Part shown: piece by piece, positions 9,365 to 18,982 of the stretch | Layout of the letters: each line of letters opens with the position of its first letter | Position numbering within the stretch: position 1 is the stretch's first letter | Assembly: GCF_000739065.1 (NCBI RefSeq) | Contig: NZ_CP009149.1 | Span: 930,001 to 994,000 of the forward strand | Direction of reading: 5' to 3' | Source of the DNA: Methanocaldococcus bathoardescens | GTDB taxonomy: Archaea; AGJL01; Methanococci; Methanococcales; Methanocaldococcaceae | DNA: 64,000 bases | Made by a program: the position numbers and the translations under genes | The notes under the pieces: model-generated | Databases searched by the model: none | Told to the model about the DNA's origin: nothing | What the model saw: only the letters and a program-made list of their open reading frames with translations

Positions 9365-10402
9365 ATGGCAAAGAAATCTAAAGAAGTTACAAGATTTCAT
9401 GGAAAAGGAATTCTGCTAAACCAATATACAATAAAAAATCCTGTTTTAAAATGGGAAAAGCTTGATATTATATTATATGAAGATAAAATTGAATTCAAAT
9501 TTTCAAATAAAACAGTAGAAGTGGAAACCCAATATATAGAAGATGTAGGGGCTGATTTACCAAGAAGAGCGATAGAAGTCGCTAAATCATCATTAGAAGA
9601 TATTACTTATCATTCTTCCATAACTTTTCGCCCACCTGAATCAGACAAGACAATGATTGGATTCGCCCCAGAAACCTCAATATATGGAAGAAAACCCATA
9701 GAAAACTTCTTAAGAAAAGTTTTTTATGTGTTATTAAATAAAAAAGAGATAAAGATTCAATATGGTGCTATAAAAGGAGGAAGTATTGACCCAAATGTTA
9801 AATGGGAGGATGGATATTTAATATTTGTTCAAAGAAAAAGTGCATTATCCAGTGGAGAAATATTGGCAGTGGCTGTTTTAGAGAATGGAAAGCCTAAAGT
9901 CTATAACTTATTTACCAATATTGAATCTATAAGGATAAAAACTAAACTTATAGATGATAAAGAAGAAGAAGTTTTGGAGATAAAACAAATAAAGGCTAAT
10001 GAAAGTATAACCTCTTATTTATATATTGAAAAAAGGGAAAGACTATTCGTGCTTAGATATATTGCAACACTTACTAAATATAAAAATACTGTAAAAGATT
10101 TACTTCCAAAATCAGAAGATGAGTTAAGTTCAGAATTCGCAGCTGAAAGCTGGTCTGGAGAAAAAATAAAAAGTGAAGTTGAAAAATTAACTCCTGAAGA
10201 GCAAGAAATACTAATGGCGTTATATACTGGAATTTCCCCACTCGAACTTCCAAACATGTTAAATATGGATGTTGATGAGGTGGAGAGAATATTAGATGAC
10301 TTAATAGAAAAAGGACTATTAAATCTTGTTAGAATTAGAAAAGAAGTTGAGTTGTCTGAAAAAGGTAGAGCAATAACCAACTATATTGTAACAAACTTCT
10401 AA
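9365..10402 (+). CDS. cheF: Chemotaxis protein CheF (archaellum-coupling, DUF439 family)
   Basis: CheF is the archaea-specific adaptor known to bind CheY and the archaellum motor proteins. The 345-residue protein fits the family in length and layout: a long N-terminal beta-rich region (FHGKGILLNQYTIKNPVLKW, FSNKTVEVETQYIEDVGADLP) and a C-terminal winged-helix-like domain of about 75 residues (LTPEEQEILMALYTGIS ... VERILDDLIEKGLLNLVRIR). GGTGATGGT precedes the ATG. It lies between a receptor gene and cheY, the usual archaeal context. The assignment rests on this overall resemblance and on position. Confidence 0.85.
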   Translation: MAKKSKEVTRFHGKGILLNQYTIKNPVLKWEKLDIILYEDKIEFKFSNKTVEVETQYIEDVGADLPRRAIEVAKSSLEDITYHSSITFRPPESDKTMIGFAPETSIYGRKPIENFLRKVFYVLLNKKEIKIQYGAIKGGSIDPNVKWEDGYLIFVQRKSALSSGEILAVAVLENGKPKVYNLFTNIESIRIKTKLIDDKEEEVLEIKQIKANESITSYLYIEKRERLFVLRYIATLTKYKNTVKDLLPKSEDELSSEFAAESWSGEKIKSEVEKLTPEEQEILMALYTGISPLELPNMLNMDVDEVERILDDLIEKGLLNLVRIRKEVELSEKGRAITNYIVTNF

Positions 10403-10509
10403 AAATATTTGAAAATTTTAAAAATTTTAATAAGGAAAGATTATTTATACATAAAACACTTAAAAATAAATAATACATATAATATCAAAAATAAGACTTA
10501 GGTGATAAA

Positions 10510-10884
10510 ATGGCAAATATTGTAAAAACATTAGTGGTAGATGACTCAGCATTCATGAGGAATATTTTAAAGAAAATATTAACACCAACTGGTAAGTTTG
10601 TAGTTATAGGGGAAGCTTCAAATGGAAAAGAAGCTATTGAAAAAGCTAAAGAATTACAGCCAGATTTAATAACTATGGATATAGTTATGCCAGAAATGGA
10701 TGGAATTACCGCTACAAGAGAGATTAAAAAGATACTGCCGAATGTAAAAGTTGTTATGTGTACTTCAATTGACCAAGAAAAGAAAGTTATTGAAGCTATT
10801 GAAGCTGGCGCAGACGGATATATTGTAAAACCATTCCAAGCTCAAAAAGTTCTTGAAGAATTAAATAAGCTTTTCCCTGATTAA
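10510..10884 (+). CDS. cheY: Chemotaxis response regulator CheY
   Basis: A single-domain receiver of 124 residues. All key residues are present: acidic pair Asp11-Asp12, phospho-acceptor Asp57 (PDLITMDIVMPEMDG), Thr85 and Lys107 (VKPF). Phosphorylated by CheA, it would act on the archaellum motor through CheF, whose gene lies just upstream. GGTGATAAA precedes the ATG, and a TATA-like TTATTTATAC at 10441-10450 suggests its own promoter. Confidence 0.97.
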   Translation: MANIVKTLVVDDSAFMRNILKKILTPTGKFVVIGEASNGKEAIEKAKELQPDLITMDIVMPEMDGITATREIKKILPNVKVVMCTSIDQEKKVIEAIEAGADGYIVKPFQAQKVLEELNKLFPD

Positions 10885-11051
10885 TTTTAATTTATTATTT
10901 TATAACTGCTATTCTTTCAATTTATATTACTCAAATATTATATCCCATTTGAGTTCAATATATCTAAAGATGATTGTAGTATTATATATTTAGAGAAACT
11001 AATATAAGAATGAAAATATATTGGAATAATATAAAAGAACAAAAGAATTTC

Positions 11052-11148
11052 AATAAGACTTTCGCAGTTTATATATGAACTCTAAGAATTTAGATGCCTT
11101 TAGACATTAATATTCAATAAAACATTTAATTCCTGCGAAAATCCTATT
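11052..11148. repeat. MITE-like element, family A, copy 1 (97 bp)
   Basis: Ends AATAAGACTTTCGCAG and CTGCGAAAATCCTATT are imperfect inverted repeats. Inverted, the element aligns along its whole length with the copies at 30315-30411 and 50998-51095, including the centre (GATGCCTTT) and the ATATATAAACTGCGAAAG end. No coding capacity. It sits 115 bp upstream of the preferred cheC start, so any cheC promoter lies in or just after it. The rest of the 10885-11051 gap is AT-rich without visible features. Confidence 0.85.
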
Positions 11149-11262
11149 CAAAAATATGTGCAACGTGTGAGATGTATGAAATATGGAAATGTTGAAATTT
11201 CCCCGAAATCCTGGGAAGTTATAGTGAAAACCATTATTGAAACCACGTTGGGGGATAATAAC

Positions 11263-11931
11263 ATGTCTTCAAATTCCAGTATTATTAACAATTTTGATTT
11301 AGATGGATTGAGTAAAATCGAAGATGTGGGAAAATATGCTTCAGAAAAAGCTATGAAATTTATCTCTGAAATGACTGGATACTCAGCCGAATTAAAGGTA
11401 TTTAATATTAGGTTGGTTACCCCAAAAGAAATAAAAGAAGAATATGGCGATGATAAAAAAATATTTACAAGAATTGATTTTACAGGAGATATTAATGGAA
11501 CTGGTGTATTAATTTTCTCTGAAGATTCTGCTATAAAGCTGTCTAAAGCCATGCTTTTAGGAATGGGAATGGAGTCAGATACTGATGAAATGGACGATAT
11601 GAAAATATCTGCAATTAATGAAATATGCAACATACTCATATCTGCATATGTAGATTCGTTTGCAAACTTTATGAATACTGCATTAACTATGTCTCCACCA
11701 TCGTTTATTGAAGGTTCTGGAAGAGAACTATTAGAAAAAATATTTAATGAGAAAAATATAGGCGATGATGATATAATTATGGCCTTTAGGTCAACATTGC
11801 ATATATGTGAAGTAGGAACTGGTTTTGATGTATTGATTGTATTGCCACACGACTCTGTAAGCATATTATTTGATGCTATAAATAAAGGCAATGTTAAAGA
11901 TAAATTAAGTGCAAAATATGAAAACCAATAA
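11263..11931 (+). CDS. cheC: CheC-like CheY-P phosphatase
   Basis: CheC proteins dephosphorylate CheY-P and usually have two D/S-xxx-E-xx-N motifs. Only the second is intact here (SAINEICN, followed by ILISAYVDSFANFM and LTMSPPSF); the first region (DGLSKIEDVGKYASEKAM) has lost it. The frame is open back to a GTG at 11158 and an ATG at 11176. I prefer the ATG at 11263 (222 residues) because GGGGGATAATAAC before it closely matches the cheA ribosome binding site, and the upstream codons (CCG, TCC, ACG) are unlike the rest. The next gene is a relative of this one. Confidence 0.85.
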   Translation: MSSNSSIINNFDLDGLSKIEDVGKYASEKAMKFISEMTGYSAELKVFNIRLVTPKEIKEEYGDDKKIFTRIDFTGDINGTGVLIFSEDSAIKLSKAMLLGMGMESDTDEMDDMKISAINEICNILISAYVDSFANFMNTALTMSPPSFIEGSGRELLEKIFNEKNIGDDDIIMAFRSTLHICEVGTGFDVLIVLPHDSVSILFDAINKGNVKDKLSAKYENQ

Positions 11932-11994
11932 ATTTTTTATTATTTTATTTATTTTTAACTTTAACAATTACACTAACTCAATAACGTGATAATT

Positions 11995-12606
11995 ATGAGT
12001 TTAATAAAACCTATCAATAAGTTAATAGAGCTTGGTAAAGAAGCTACTGAAAATATGGCAAGGTCATTTATGGAATTAACTGGAGAAAATGTTGAAGTAT
12101 ATTTTTTAGGTTTAAGATTTGCTTTAGTAGAGTTTGTTCCTGAACAGTTCGGAGATGAACCCTATAAAGCTGTAAGAATTGATTTTAATGGGGTTCTTAG
12201 TGGCAAAAGTTTAATCTTATTGCCCGAAAAAGATTCTATAAAACTTGAAAAGCTAATGCTTATCGACATTCTTTGGGACAGCATGGTCAGTAAATCAGAC
12301 CTTCCTAATTATGAAGAGATGGAAAGTGCACTAATTGGGGAAGTTGGAAATATTGTTATATCTGCATTTCTAAATGTTTTTGCAAATGAACTTAATGGGG
12401 TTATAGATATAACACCCCCAACATTTATAAAAGAAATGGGTTTTACAATAGTTGAGTCATTAATTACAGAAATAGCTGAAAAAACTGATGTAGTTATGTT
12501 ATTTGACACAAAAGTTGAAATTGTTGGGAGATTTCCAATAAAATGTTATCTAATAATTGTTATTGACCCGGATTCAATTAAAAAATTAGATAGTATCCTT
12601 AAATAA
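11995..12606 (+). CDS. CheC-like protein with degenerate phosphatase motifs
   Basis: About 203 residues from the ATG at 11995, preceded by GTGATAATT. It resembles the CheC-like protein just upstream along its length (RSFMELTGENVEVYFLGLRFALV against KFISEMTGYSAELKVFNIRLVT; VISAFLNVFANELNGVIDITPPTFI against LISAYVDSFANFMNTALTMSPPSFI). Its second motif reads ALIGEVGN, with Ala replacing the usual D/S, and the first is not visible. It may be a weaker phosphatase, a partner of the first CheC, or a binding protein. The pair looks like an old tandem duplication, probably co-transcribed. Confidence 0.8.
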   Translation: MSLIKPINKLIELGKEATENMARSFMELTGENVEVYFLGLRFALVEFVPEQFGDEPYKAVRIDFNGVLSGKSLILLPEKDSIKLEKLMLIDILWDSMVSKSDLPNYEEMESALIGEVGNIVISAFLNVFANELNGVIDITPPTFIKEMGFTIVESLITEIAEKTDVVMLFDTKVEIVGRFPIKCYLIIVIDPDSIKKLDSILK

Positions 12607-12630
12607 TATCGCTAATCTAAATAATAATTT

Positions 12631-13482
12631 TTATTCTTTGGGTTTCTGATAAATTCTTTCTCTTGCATTATATGTTTTGAATAATTTTTTTGCTTCTCCA
12701 TGAAGTATTTCAGTTTTTCCAAGTATCAAAAATCCACCAGGATTTAATGCTTCATAAAATTTCAGAAAAATTTCTTCCTGAATCTTTTTATCAAAATAAA
12801 TAATTACATTTCTACATAATACCATATCCATATTTTTTAATGGAGGGTCTTTTATGAGGTCATGATATTGAAATCTTACAAATTTTTTTAATGTATTTTT
12901 TATCATATACTCCTCATCATTGAGTTTTATGAAATATTTTTCTATAATCTGAGGTGGTAAATTTTTTAGCTGTTTTGCTTGATATACTCCTCTTTTTGCT
13001 TTAGCAAGAATTTCTCGGTCTATATCTGTGGCTGTTATTGATACGTTTAGTAATTTTCTTTTATGTTTCTCCATTGCTTCACTTAAAATAATTGCTACAC
13101 CGTAAGGTTCTTCTCCCGAAGAACATCCAGCACTCCATATTCTTATCTTTCTTATTCTTCTATCCGCTACCCACTCGTCTATGATTTTTTGTATTTCATT
13201 ATATACAGTAATATCCCTCCAAAATTCTGTAACATTAACTGTTAAAGTTTCAGCCAATTCTTCATTTTCATCACTATGGCTTTTTAAGTATTCGTAATAT
13301 TCTTTGAATGTCTTACATTTAGTAGCTTTCATTCTTACTCTAATCCTTCTCATAATATAACTATCTTTATATTGAGTAACATCTATTTTTAATACATTTT
13401 TGATATGATTTAATATTCTTTTAAAATACATTTGCTCTATAGAGTCGAGTCTTTCAGTACTATTATTTACACCTATTGCCAT
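12631..13482 (-). CDS. cheR: Chemotaxis protein methyltransferase CheR
   Basis: CheR methylates receptor glutamates using S-adenosylmethionine, opposing CheB. The frame opens at 13518, but I prefer the ATG at 13482 (MAIGVNNST) with a GGGAT-type site; the upstream ATG has none. The N-terminal helical domain (YFKRILNHIKNVLKIDVTQY) is followed by the Rossmann methyltransferase fold with the SAM-binding IWSAGCSSGEEPYGVAIIL motif, ITATDIDREILAKAKRGVY, and the late motif MDMVLCRNVIIYFDKKIQEEI. It converges on the second cheC-like gene and is divergent from pstS; a TATA-like TTATATATATT lies at about 13540-13550. Confidence 0.95.
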   Translation of the reverse strand: MAIGVNNSTERLDSIEQMYFKRILNHIKNVLKIDVTQYKDSYIMRRIRVRMKATKCKTFKEYYEYLKSHSDENEELAETLTVNVTEFWRDITVYNEIQKIIDEWVADRRIRKIRIWSAGCSSGEEPYGVAIILSEAMEKHKRKLLNVSITATDIDREILAKAKRGVYQAKQLKNLPPQIIEKYFIKLNDEEYMIKNTLKKFVRFQYHDLIKDPPLKNMDMVLCRNVIIYFDKKIQEEIFLKFYEALNPGGFLILGKTEILHGEAKKLFKTYNARERIYQKPKE

Positions 13483-13621
13483 GCTATCCCATTTTCTTTT
13501 AAGACAAATATTAAACATCTTATATTTTTTGTTAGAGCTAATATATATAACTTAGAGATAAAATTTAAGAGCAATTTTTAATTAAAATATTCATATATTT
13601 CGTGATTATTAAAATCAAAAT

Positions 13622-13638
13622 GTTCATAAAATATGAAC
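13622..13638. promoter_or_regulatory. Palindromic operator candidate upstream of pstS
   Basis: GTTCATA-AAA-TATGAAC is a perfect 7+3+7 inverted repeat about 15 bp before the BRE/TATA of pstS. Size and place fit a site for a dimeric helix-turn-helix regulator of phosphate uptake. No protein can be assigned from the sequence. Confidence 0.5.
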
Positions 13639-13652
13639 TTTAATTCAAAATG

Positions 13653-13667
13653 GAAAACTTTATATAC
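13653..13667 (+). promoter_or_regulatory. BRE/TATA promoter of the pst operon
   Basis: GAAAACTTTATATA is a good archaeal BRE plus TATA box, about 45-60 bp before the pstS GTG, leaving a leader of about 20-25 nt that contains the GGTGGTG ribosome binding site. Confidence 0.65.
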
Positions 13668-13712
13668 CACAAATGTATAGGTTTTAGATGACAAAGTTCT
13701 GAAGGTGGTGTT

Positions 13713-14609
13713 GTGAAGAAGCTATTAGCTTTAATCTTTGGGATAATTTTAATTACTCCAATCGTTAGCTTAACTGGATGTGTTGGTGGTGGAAATTCAG
13801 AAAATTCAGTTAATGATTGGTCAAAAGCTCCTATAAACGTATATACAAGAGACCCAGAAAGTGGAACAAGAGAAGTTTTCTGGGAAAAGGCGTTAGATAA
13901 AGGAGATATAACAAAAAAAGCTGTTGTTGTTCCTTCAAATGGAGCAATGAAGAGTGCTATAGCTCAAGATAAGTACGGTATAGGTTACTTATCAATCGGT
14001 TACTTGGATAGCTCAGTTAAAGCTGTTAAGTTTGAAGGTATAGAACCTACAGAAGAGAATGTTAGAAACGGTAAATACCCAATTTCAAGAAAACTTCACA
14101 TGTATGTAAATAAAAACCTGAAAGATAAAGACCCAGAAAAATATGAGCTTGTTATGGAATTTATAAAGTTTGTTCAAAGTAAGGAAGGGCAGGAGATTGT
14201 AAAGAAAGAAGGATACATCCCACTACCAAATCCACAACCATACCAAAAGAAAGAAGGGCTTAAAGGAGAGATTAAGATTGCCGGTTCAACTACAGTAGAA
14301 CCAATAGCTGCTGAATGTGCTAAGAGATTTATGCAAATGTATCCAAATGTTAAGATAACTGTAAGCGGTGGAGGTTCAGGGTTTGGTATTAAACAAGTTG
14401 GTGAAGGGTTGGTTGATATTGGAGACGCTTCAAGAGATGCTACACCAGAAGAGATTGAAAAATATAATTTAGAAGACCATGTTGTTGGAATGGATGGAGT
14501 AGCTATAATAGTAAATCCAGCAAACCCAATAGATAACTTAAACAAAGAACAAGTTAAGAAAATATTTGCTGGAGAGATAACAAGCTGGGGGCAAGTGTTA
14601 GGACAATAA
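13713..14609 (+). CDS. pstS: Phosphate ABC transporter substrate-binding lipoprotein PstS, halves in permuted order
   Basis: PstS binds phosphate outside the cell for the PstCAB transporter. GTG start behind GGTGGTG; 298 residues; signal peptide ending in a lipobox-like LTGC (Cys22). After a Gly/Asn-rich linker comes INVYTRDPESGTREVFWE through GIGYLSIGYLD to GYIPLPNPQPY, which is normally the C-terminal half of PstS. Only then comes IAGSTTVEPIAAECAKRF, SGGGSGFGIKQVGEGLVDIGDASR and IFAGEITSWGQVLGQ, normally the N-terminal half. Both halves look complete, and the new ends lie at the usual link between ITSW and the VYTRDP segment. This is best explained as a circular permutation. Function is supported by the pstCAB-phoU genes downstream. 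Confidence 0.93.
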   Translation: MKKLLALIFGIILITPIVSLTGCVGGGNSENSVNDWSKAPINVYTRDPESGTREVFWEKALDKGDITKKAVVVPSNGAMKSAIAQDKYGIGYLSIGYLDSSVKAVKFEGIEPTEENVRNGKYPISRKLHMYVNKNLKDKDPEKYELVMEFIKFVQSKEGQEIVKKEGYIPLPNPQPYQKKEGLKGEIKIAGSTTVEPIAAECAKRFMQMYPNVKITVSGGGSGFGIKQVGEGLVDIGDASRDATPEEIEKYNLEDHVVGMDGVAIIVNPANPIDNLNKEQVKKIFAGEITSWGQVLGQ

Positions 14610-14646
14610 ATTAACATCCAATTAACATTTTGACTTTTTTAGTTTT

Positions 14647-14671
14647 TTATCATAATTTAAAACTATGATAA
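14647..14671. other. Inverted repeat between pstS and pstC
   Basis: TTATCATA and TATGATAA flank a 9-base spacer in the 143-bp gap after pstS. It could be an RNA stem that partly separates the highly expressed binding protein gene from the membrane genes, or a second operator before an internal promoter (TATA-like CTTTTTATAG at about 14684-14693). Confidence 0.35.
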
Positions 14672-14752
14672 ATTTTAAATAAACTTTTTATAGTATTAAT
14701 TTAATTAAGAACTGAAGCTAATTTAAAAGTAAACTCAATTCATGGTGGGTTT

Positions 14753-15622
14753 ATGAAAAGAGTGAGCGAAATAATTATAGAAAATCTTATTAAGATATTT
14801 GCAGCATTTTCAAGTTTCATAGTTCTTGGAATTATTATTTTTTTATTAACTAATGGATTGCCAGTCTTTAATTATATAGACCCTATAAGCTTTATATTCG
14901 GTATGAATTGGAATCCATACTATGGAGAGTTTGGAATATTTCCAATGATTGTTGGTAGTTTTTGCGTAACTATTTTGGCATTATTGTTTGCTGTTCCATT
15001 AGGTGTTGGGTGTGCAATATATTTAGCTGAAATAGCCCCTGAGAGAGTTAGAGATATTTTAAAGCCAGCAATTGAGATATTAACTGCTATCCCATCAGTC
15101 GTTTATGGTTTCATTGGGATGGTTTTACTTGTTCCTTGGATTAGAGAGGCATTTAATGTAAATCCAGGATTTAGCTGGTTTGCTGCATCTATAATCTTAG
15201 CAATTATGATTCTACCAACAATTACATCAATATCTGAAGATGCTATAAGAAGTGTTCCACAAAGTATAAAGGAAGGGAGCTTAGCTTTAGGAGCTACCCA
15301 CTGGCAAACAATAAAAAATGTCATTATTCCAAGCTCATTAAGTGGGATTTTAGCAGGGACTATATTAGGAATGGGTAGAGCAATAGGAGAGACGATGGCT
15401 GTTTTGATGGTCGCAGGAAACTGGCCTTTAATTCCAAAGTCCATATTCGACCCAGTAAGACCTTTAACTTCTCACATTATCTTGCATATAAAAGAGGCCG
15501 TAGTTGGAAGCCCTATTTACTATGCAATGTTTGCATGTGGAATTGTTCTATTTGTAATAGTTGTTGGATTAAACATCATATCACAATACTTAGAGAAAAA
15601 ATATAGAATAAAATGGGGATAA
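14753..15622 (+). CDS. pstC: Phosphate ABC transporter permease PstC
   Basis: One of two permease subunits of the phosphate importer. 289 residues with about six membrane segments. The EAA-type cytoplasmic loop reads SVPQSIKEGSLALGATHWQTIKNVIIPSSLSGI, and AIGETMAVLMVAGN follows, both typical of PstC. The ATG is behind GGTGGGTTT. pstA starts 3 bp after its stop, so the two are translated together. Confidence 0.96.
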   Translation: MKRVSEIIIENLIKIFAAFSSFIVLGIIIFLLTNGLPVFNYIDPISFIFGMNWNPYYGEFGIFPMIVGSFCVTILALLFAVPLGVGCAIYLAEIAPERVRDILKPAIEILTAIPSVVYGFIGMVLLVPWIREAFNVNPGFSWFAASIILAIMILPTITSISEDAIRSVPQSIKEGSLALGATHWQTIKNVIIPSSLSGILAGTILGMGRAIGETMAVLMVAGNWPLIPKSIFDPVRPLTSHIILHIKEAVVGSPIYYAMFACGIVLFVIVVGLNIISQYLEKKYRIKWG

Positions 15623-15625
15623 TCC

Positions 15626-16483
15626 ATGATTAATCCTAAGTTAGAAGAAAAAATTGCATTTGCTCTATTAAGAGCTTGTGGACTTGTTGTAATTTCAGTT
15701 TTGTTTATTATGGTAGGGTATTTATTCATAAAAGGCATTGGAGCTATAAATCTTGAGTTATTCTTTGGAGAAGCTAATCCAATAGACGTTATAATTGGTA
15801 AAGAAATAGCTTATGATGGAATTTGGTATGCAATATTAGGGACGTTTGCTTTAGTCACATTAGCAGTCTTATTCTCTATACCGTTTGGAATATTAGGAGC
15901 TATTTATCTTCATGAATATGCTGGAGATAGCAAACTCGCAAGAATTATAAGATTTTCAACAGATTGCTTAGCTGGTTTACCATCAATTGTCTTTGGTTTG
16001 TTTGGGTTTTCAATTGCAATTGCTACAAAAATTGGTCCTTGTTTGTTAATTGGGGGCTTAACTCTATCATTTATGATTCTTCCTATTATAATGAGAACCA
16101 CTGAAGAGGGATTAAAATCTATCCCCCCAGGATTAAGAGAGGGAAGTTTAGCATTAGGAGCTACAAAGTGGCAAACAATAAGGCATGTTGTATTGCCAGC
16201 AGCTTTACCTCAAATAATAACAGGGATTATCTTAGGAATTGGTAGAAGTGCTGAAGAAACAGCTGCTATTATGTTCACTGCCGCAACAGCATTTTCATAT
16301 TCAATTGGTCTATTTGACCAAGTAGAAGCTTTACCATACACACTATATATCTTAGCAACTGAATACACTTCACAGCAGGAATTACAGATGGCTTATGGTG
16401 TAGCTTTCATTTTGGTAGTTATGATGTTCTTTATATTTGGAATTGCAAGCTATATAAGAAAAAAATACACAATAAAATACTAA
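15626..16483 (+). CDS. pstA: Phosphate ABC transporter permease PstA
   Basis: The second permease subunit, 285 residues with about six membrane segments. PstA features are IYLHEYAGDSKLARIIRFS, LAGLPSIVFGLFGF, the EAA loop SIPPGLREGSLALGATKWQTIRHVVLPAALPQI and GRSAEETAAIMFTAA. It is 3 bp behind pstC and 30 bp ahead of pstB. Confidence 0.96.
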   Translation: MINPKLEEKIAFALLRACGLVVISVLFIMVGYLFIKGIGAINLELFFGEANPIDVIIGKEIAYDGIWYAILGTFALVTLAVLFSIPFGILGAIYLHEYAGDSKLARIIRFSTDCLAGLPSIVFGLFGFSIAIATKIGPCLLIGGLTLSFMILPIIMRTTEEGLKSIPPGLREGSLALGATKWQTIRHVVLPAALPQIITGIILGIGRSAEETAAIMFTAATAFSYSIGLFDQVEALPYTLYILATEYTSQQELQMAYGVAFILVVMMFFIFGIASYIRKKYTIKY

Positions 16484-16513
16484 AACTTACAAAATATTGT
16501 TAGGGGGAATAAA

Positions 16514-17269
16514 ATGAAAGTAAAAATGGAAGCTAAAAACCTAAACCTCTGGTATGGTGAAAAACAAGCTCTATTTGATATTAACTTACCAATCTATGAA
16601 AATAAAATCACTGCTTTAATTGGTCCGAGTGGTTGTGGAAAATCAACATTTTTAAGATGCTTAAATAGAATGAACGATTTAATTAAAGGAGTTAGGATTG
16701 AAGGAGATGTTTTATTGGATGGAAAAAACATATATGACAAAGATGTTGATGTTGTTGAACTAAGGAAGAGAGTGGGAATGGTTTTCCAAAAACCAAACCC
16801 ATTTCCAATGAGTATTTATGATAATGTAGCTTACGGCCCAAGAATTCACGGAATTAAAGATAAAAAAGAATTGGATAAGATTGTTAAATGGGCTCTAAAA
16901 AAAGCTGCTCTTTGGGATGAAGTTAAAGACAACTTAGATAAATCAGCTTTAAGCTTATCTGGTGGGCAGCAGCAGAGGTTGTGCATAGCAAGAACTATAG
17001 CGGTGAAACCAGAAGTAATTTTGATGGATGAACCAACATCTGCCTTAGACCCAATATCAACATTGAAGATAGAGGAGTTGATGGTTGAATTAGCTAAGGA
17101 TTATACAATTGTTGTTGTTACCCACAACATGCAGCAAGCAAGTAGGGTCTCAGATTACACTGCCTTTTTCTTAATGGGTAAGTTAATTGAGTTTGGAGAG
17201 ACAGAGCAGATATTCTTAAATCCACAGAGAAAAGAAACAGATGACTATATTAGCGGTAGATTTGGTTAA
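16514..17269 (+). CDS. pstB: Phosphate ABC transporter ATP-binding protein PstB
   Basis: The ATPase that powers phosphate import. 251 residues, the usual size. Walker [11 protein letters not shown]-loop VFQKPNPFP, signature [13 protein letters not shown], Walker [14 protein letters not shown] and the switch His in VVVTHNM are all present. The PstB-type stretch [19 protein letters not shown] is well conserved. Ribosome binding site AGGGGGAAT precedes the ATG. Confidence 0.98.
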   Translation: MKVKMEAKNLNLWYGEKQALFDINLPIYENKITALIGPSGCGKSTFLRCLNRMNDLIKGVRIEGDVLLDGKNIYDKDVDVVELRKRVGMVFQKPNPFPMSIYDNVAYGPRIHGIKDKKELDKIVKWALKKAALWDEVKDNLDKSALSLSGGQQQRLCIARTIAVKPEVILMDEPTSALDPISTLKIEELMVELAKDYTIVVVTHNMQQASRVSDYTAFFLMGKLIEFGETEQIFLNPQRKETDDYISGRFG

Positions 17270-17292
17270 AATTCTTTAAAAGGTGAATTACA

Positions 17293-17964
17293 ATGGTAAA
17301 AAAATTTGATGAAGTATTAAAAGAGATAGAAGAGGATTTAATGAAGATGGCTGATTTATGTGTTGAACAGATAGAAGATGCTATAAAAGCATTTACAGAG
17401 GGGGATATAGAACTTGCTAAACAGGTTAGAAAGAAAGATAATGAGATAGATTTAATGGAAATTGAGATTGAAGATAAGTGTGTTAAAGCTATTGCTTTAT
17501 ATCATCCAGTATCTGGAGACTTGAGAGAGTTGATGACAGCCATTAAAATATCTTCAAAATTAGAGAAAGTTGGGGATAATGCATCAAAGATATGTAAAAT
17601 ATTGCTAAAATCCAATATGGAAGGGAAGAGGAAAAATGAATTACTAATTGTTATGAAAGATTATTTAGTCAATATGCTAAGAAATGCTATGATTTCATTT
17701 AAAAATAGAGATGAGAAATTAGCAAGAGATGTTTATGAGATGGATAAAAGGTTGGATGATTTGTATGAACAGTTATACAGAAGTATGATAAGCAAAATCC
17801 TTGAAGACCCAAAAAATTTAACTTTAGCTACTGAGATAATCTTTGCTGCTAAATATTTAGAGAGGAGTGGGAATATCGTTGCTTCAATAGGGGATAGAGT
17901 AGTTTATATGATTACAGGGGAGAGGATAAAAGAGGAAGAATTAGAAGAAAAAATGAATCAATAA
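17293..17964 (+). CDS. phoU: Phosphate uptake regulator PhoU
   Basis: PhoU limits phosphate import in response to internal phosphate. The 223-residue protein shows the two PhoU repeats of three-helix bundles, with the motif pairs [19 protein letters not shown] and [18 protein letters not shown], and [12 protein letters not shown] with [17 protein letters not shown] holding the metal-binding Asp/Glu residues. It starts 24 bp after pstB behind AGGTGAAT and ends the operon. Confidence 0.96.
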   Translation: MVKKFDEVLKEIEEDLMKMADLCVEQIEDAIKAFTEGDIELAKQVRKKDNEIDLMEIEIEDKCVKAIALYHPVSGDLRELMTAIKISSKLEKVGDNASKICKILLKSNMEGKRKNELLIVMKDYLVNMLRNAMISFKNRDEKLARDVYEMDKRLDDLYEQLYRSMISKILEDPKNLTLATEIIFAAKYLERSGNIVASIGDRVVYMITGERIKEEELEEKMNQ

Positions 17965-18068
17965 CTTTTTTGTATATTTTTGTATATATTGACAATTCTC
18001 TAACAATAAAAATTTTATATTATTTTTTTAATTATTTTTATTTTGCATAGCCAACTAAAGGTGAGGTT

Positions 18069-18935
18069 ATGAAAATCTACTTAAACGGAAAATTTGTTGA
18101 TGAAGAGGATGCAAAGGTTTCTGTGTTTGACCATGGTTTATTATATGGAGATGGAGTTTTTGAAGGAATTAGGGCTTATGATGGCGTTGTTTTCATGTTA
18201 AAAGAGCACATAGATAGATTGTATGATTCAGCAAAATCTCTCTGCATAGATATTCCATTAACAAAAGAAGAGATGATTGATGTTGTTTTAGAGACATTGA
18301 GAGTTAATAATCTGAGAGATGCCTATATAAGATTAGTTGTTACAAGGGGTGTTGGTGATTTAGGGTTAGACCCAAGAAAGTGTAAAGAACCAACTATTTT
18401 CTGTATAGCAATTCCTATGCCTCCTTTGTTGGGAGAAGATGGGATTAGAGTTATAACCGTCTCAGTTAGAAGATTGCCCGTAGATGTTTTAAATCCAGCT
18501 GTTAAATCTCTAAATTATTTAAACAGTATATTGGCAAAGATTCAGGCAAACTATGCTGGAGTTGATGAGGCATTTTTATTAGATGATAAAGGGTTTGTTG
18601 TTGAAGGGACTGGAGATAACATATTTGTAGTTAAAAATGGTGTTTTAAAGACCCCTCCTGTCTATGCAAGTATCTTAAAGGGAATCACAAGAGATGTTGT
18701 TATAAAATTAGCTAAAGAAGAGGGTATTGAAGTCGTTGAAGAACCATTAACTTTACATGATTTATACACTGCTGATGAACTCTTTATCACAGGAACAGCT
18801 GCTGAGATAGTGCCTGTCTTTGAGATAGATGGTAGAGTTATAAACAACAGACAAGTTGGAGAAATTACTAAAAAATTAAAAGAGAGATTTAAGGAGATTA
18901 GAACAAAATGGGGAATAAAGATTTATGATGAATAA
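18069..18935 (+). CDS. ilvE: Branched-chain-amino-acid aminotransferase
   Basis: PLP-dependent class IV aminotransferase for the last step of valine, leucine and isoleucine synthesis. 288 residues. Visible family features are [20 protein letters not shown] at the start, the PLP lysine in [38 protein letters not shown] and the phosphate-binding [14 protein letters not shown]. It starts behind AAGGTGAGGTT, 104 bp after phoU, and is convergent with valS; both serve branched-chain amino acids, but they are on opposite strands. Confidence 0.96.
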   Translation: MKIYLNGKFVDEEDAKVSVFDHGLLYGDGVFEGIRAYDGVVFMLKEHIDRLYDSAKSLCIDIPLTKEEMIDVVLETLRVNNLRDAYIRLVVTRGVGDLGLDPRKCKEPTIFCIAIPMPPLLGEDGIRVITVSVRRLPVDVLNPAVKSLNYLNSILAKIQANYAGVDEAFLLDDKGFVVEGTGDNIFVVKNGVLKTPPVYASILKGITRDVVIKLAKEEGIEVVEEPLTLHDLYTADELFITGTAAEIVPVFEIDGRVINNRQVGEITKKLKERFKEIRTKWGIKIYDE

Positions 18936-18982
18936 AAAAATTTAAAAAAGTTAAAAAAATTTAGTTTATTTCATTATATTTT

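Noticed and set aside
11148-11891. 247-codon frame antisense to the cheC-like gene
   Set aside because: The + strand frame has clear CheC motifs; the antisense frame has none and overlaps it fully.
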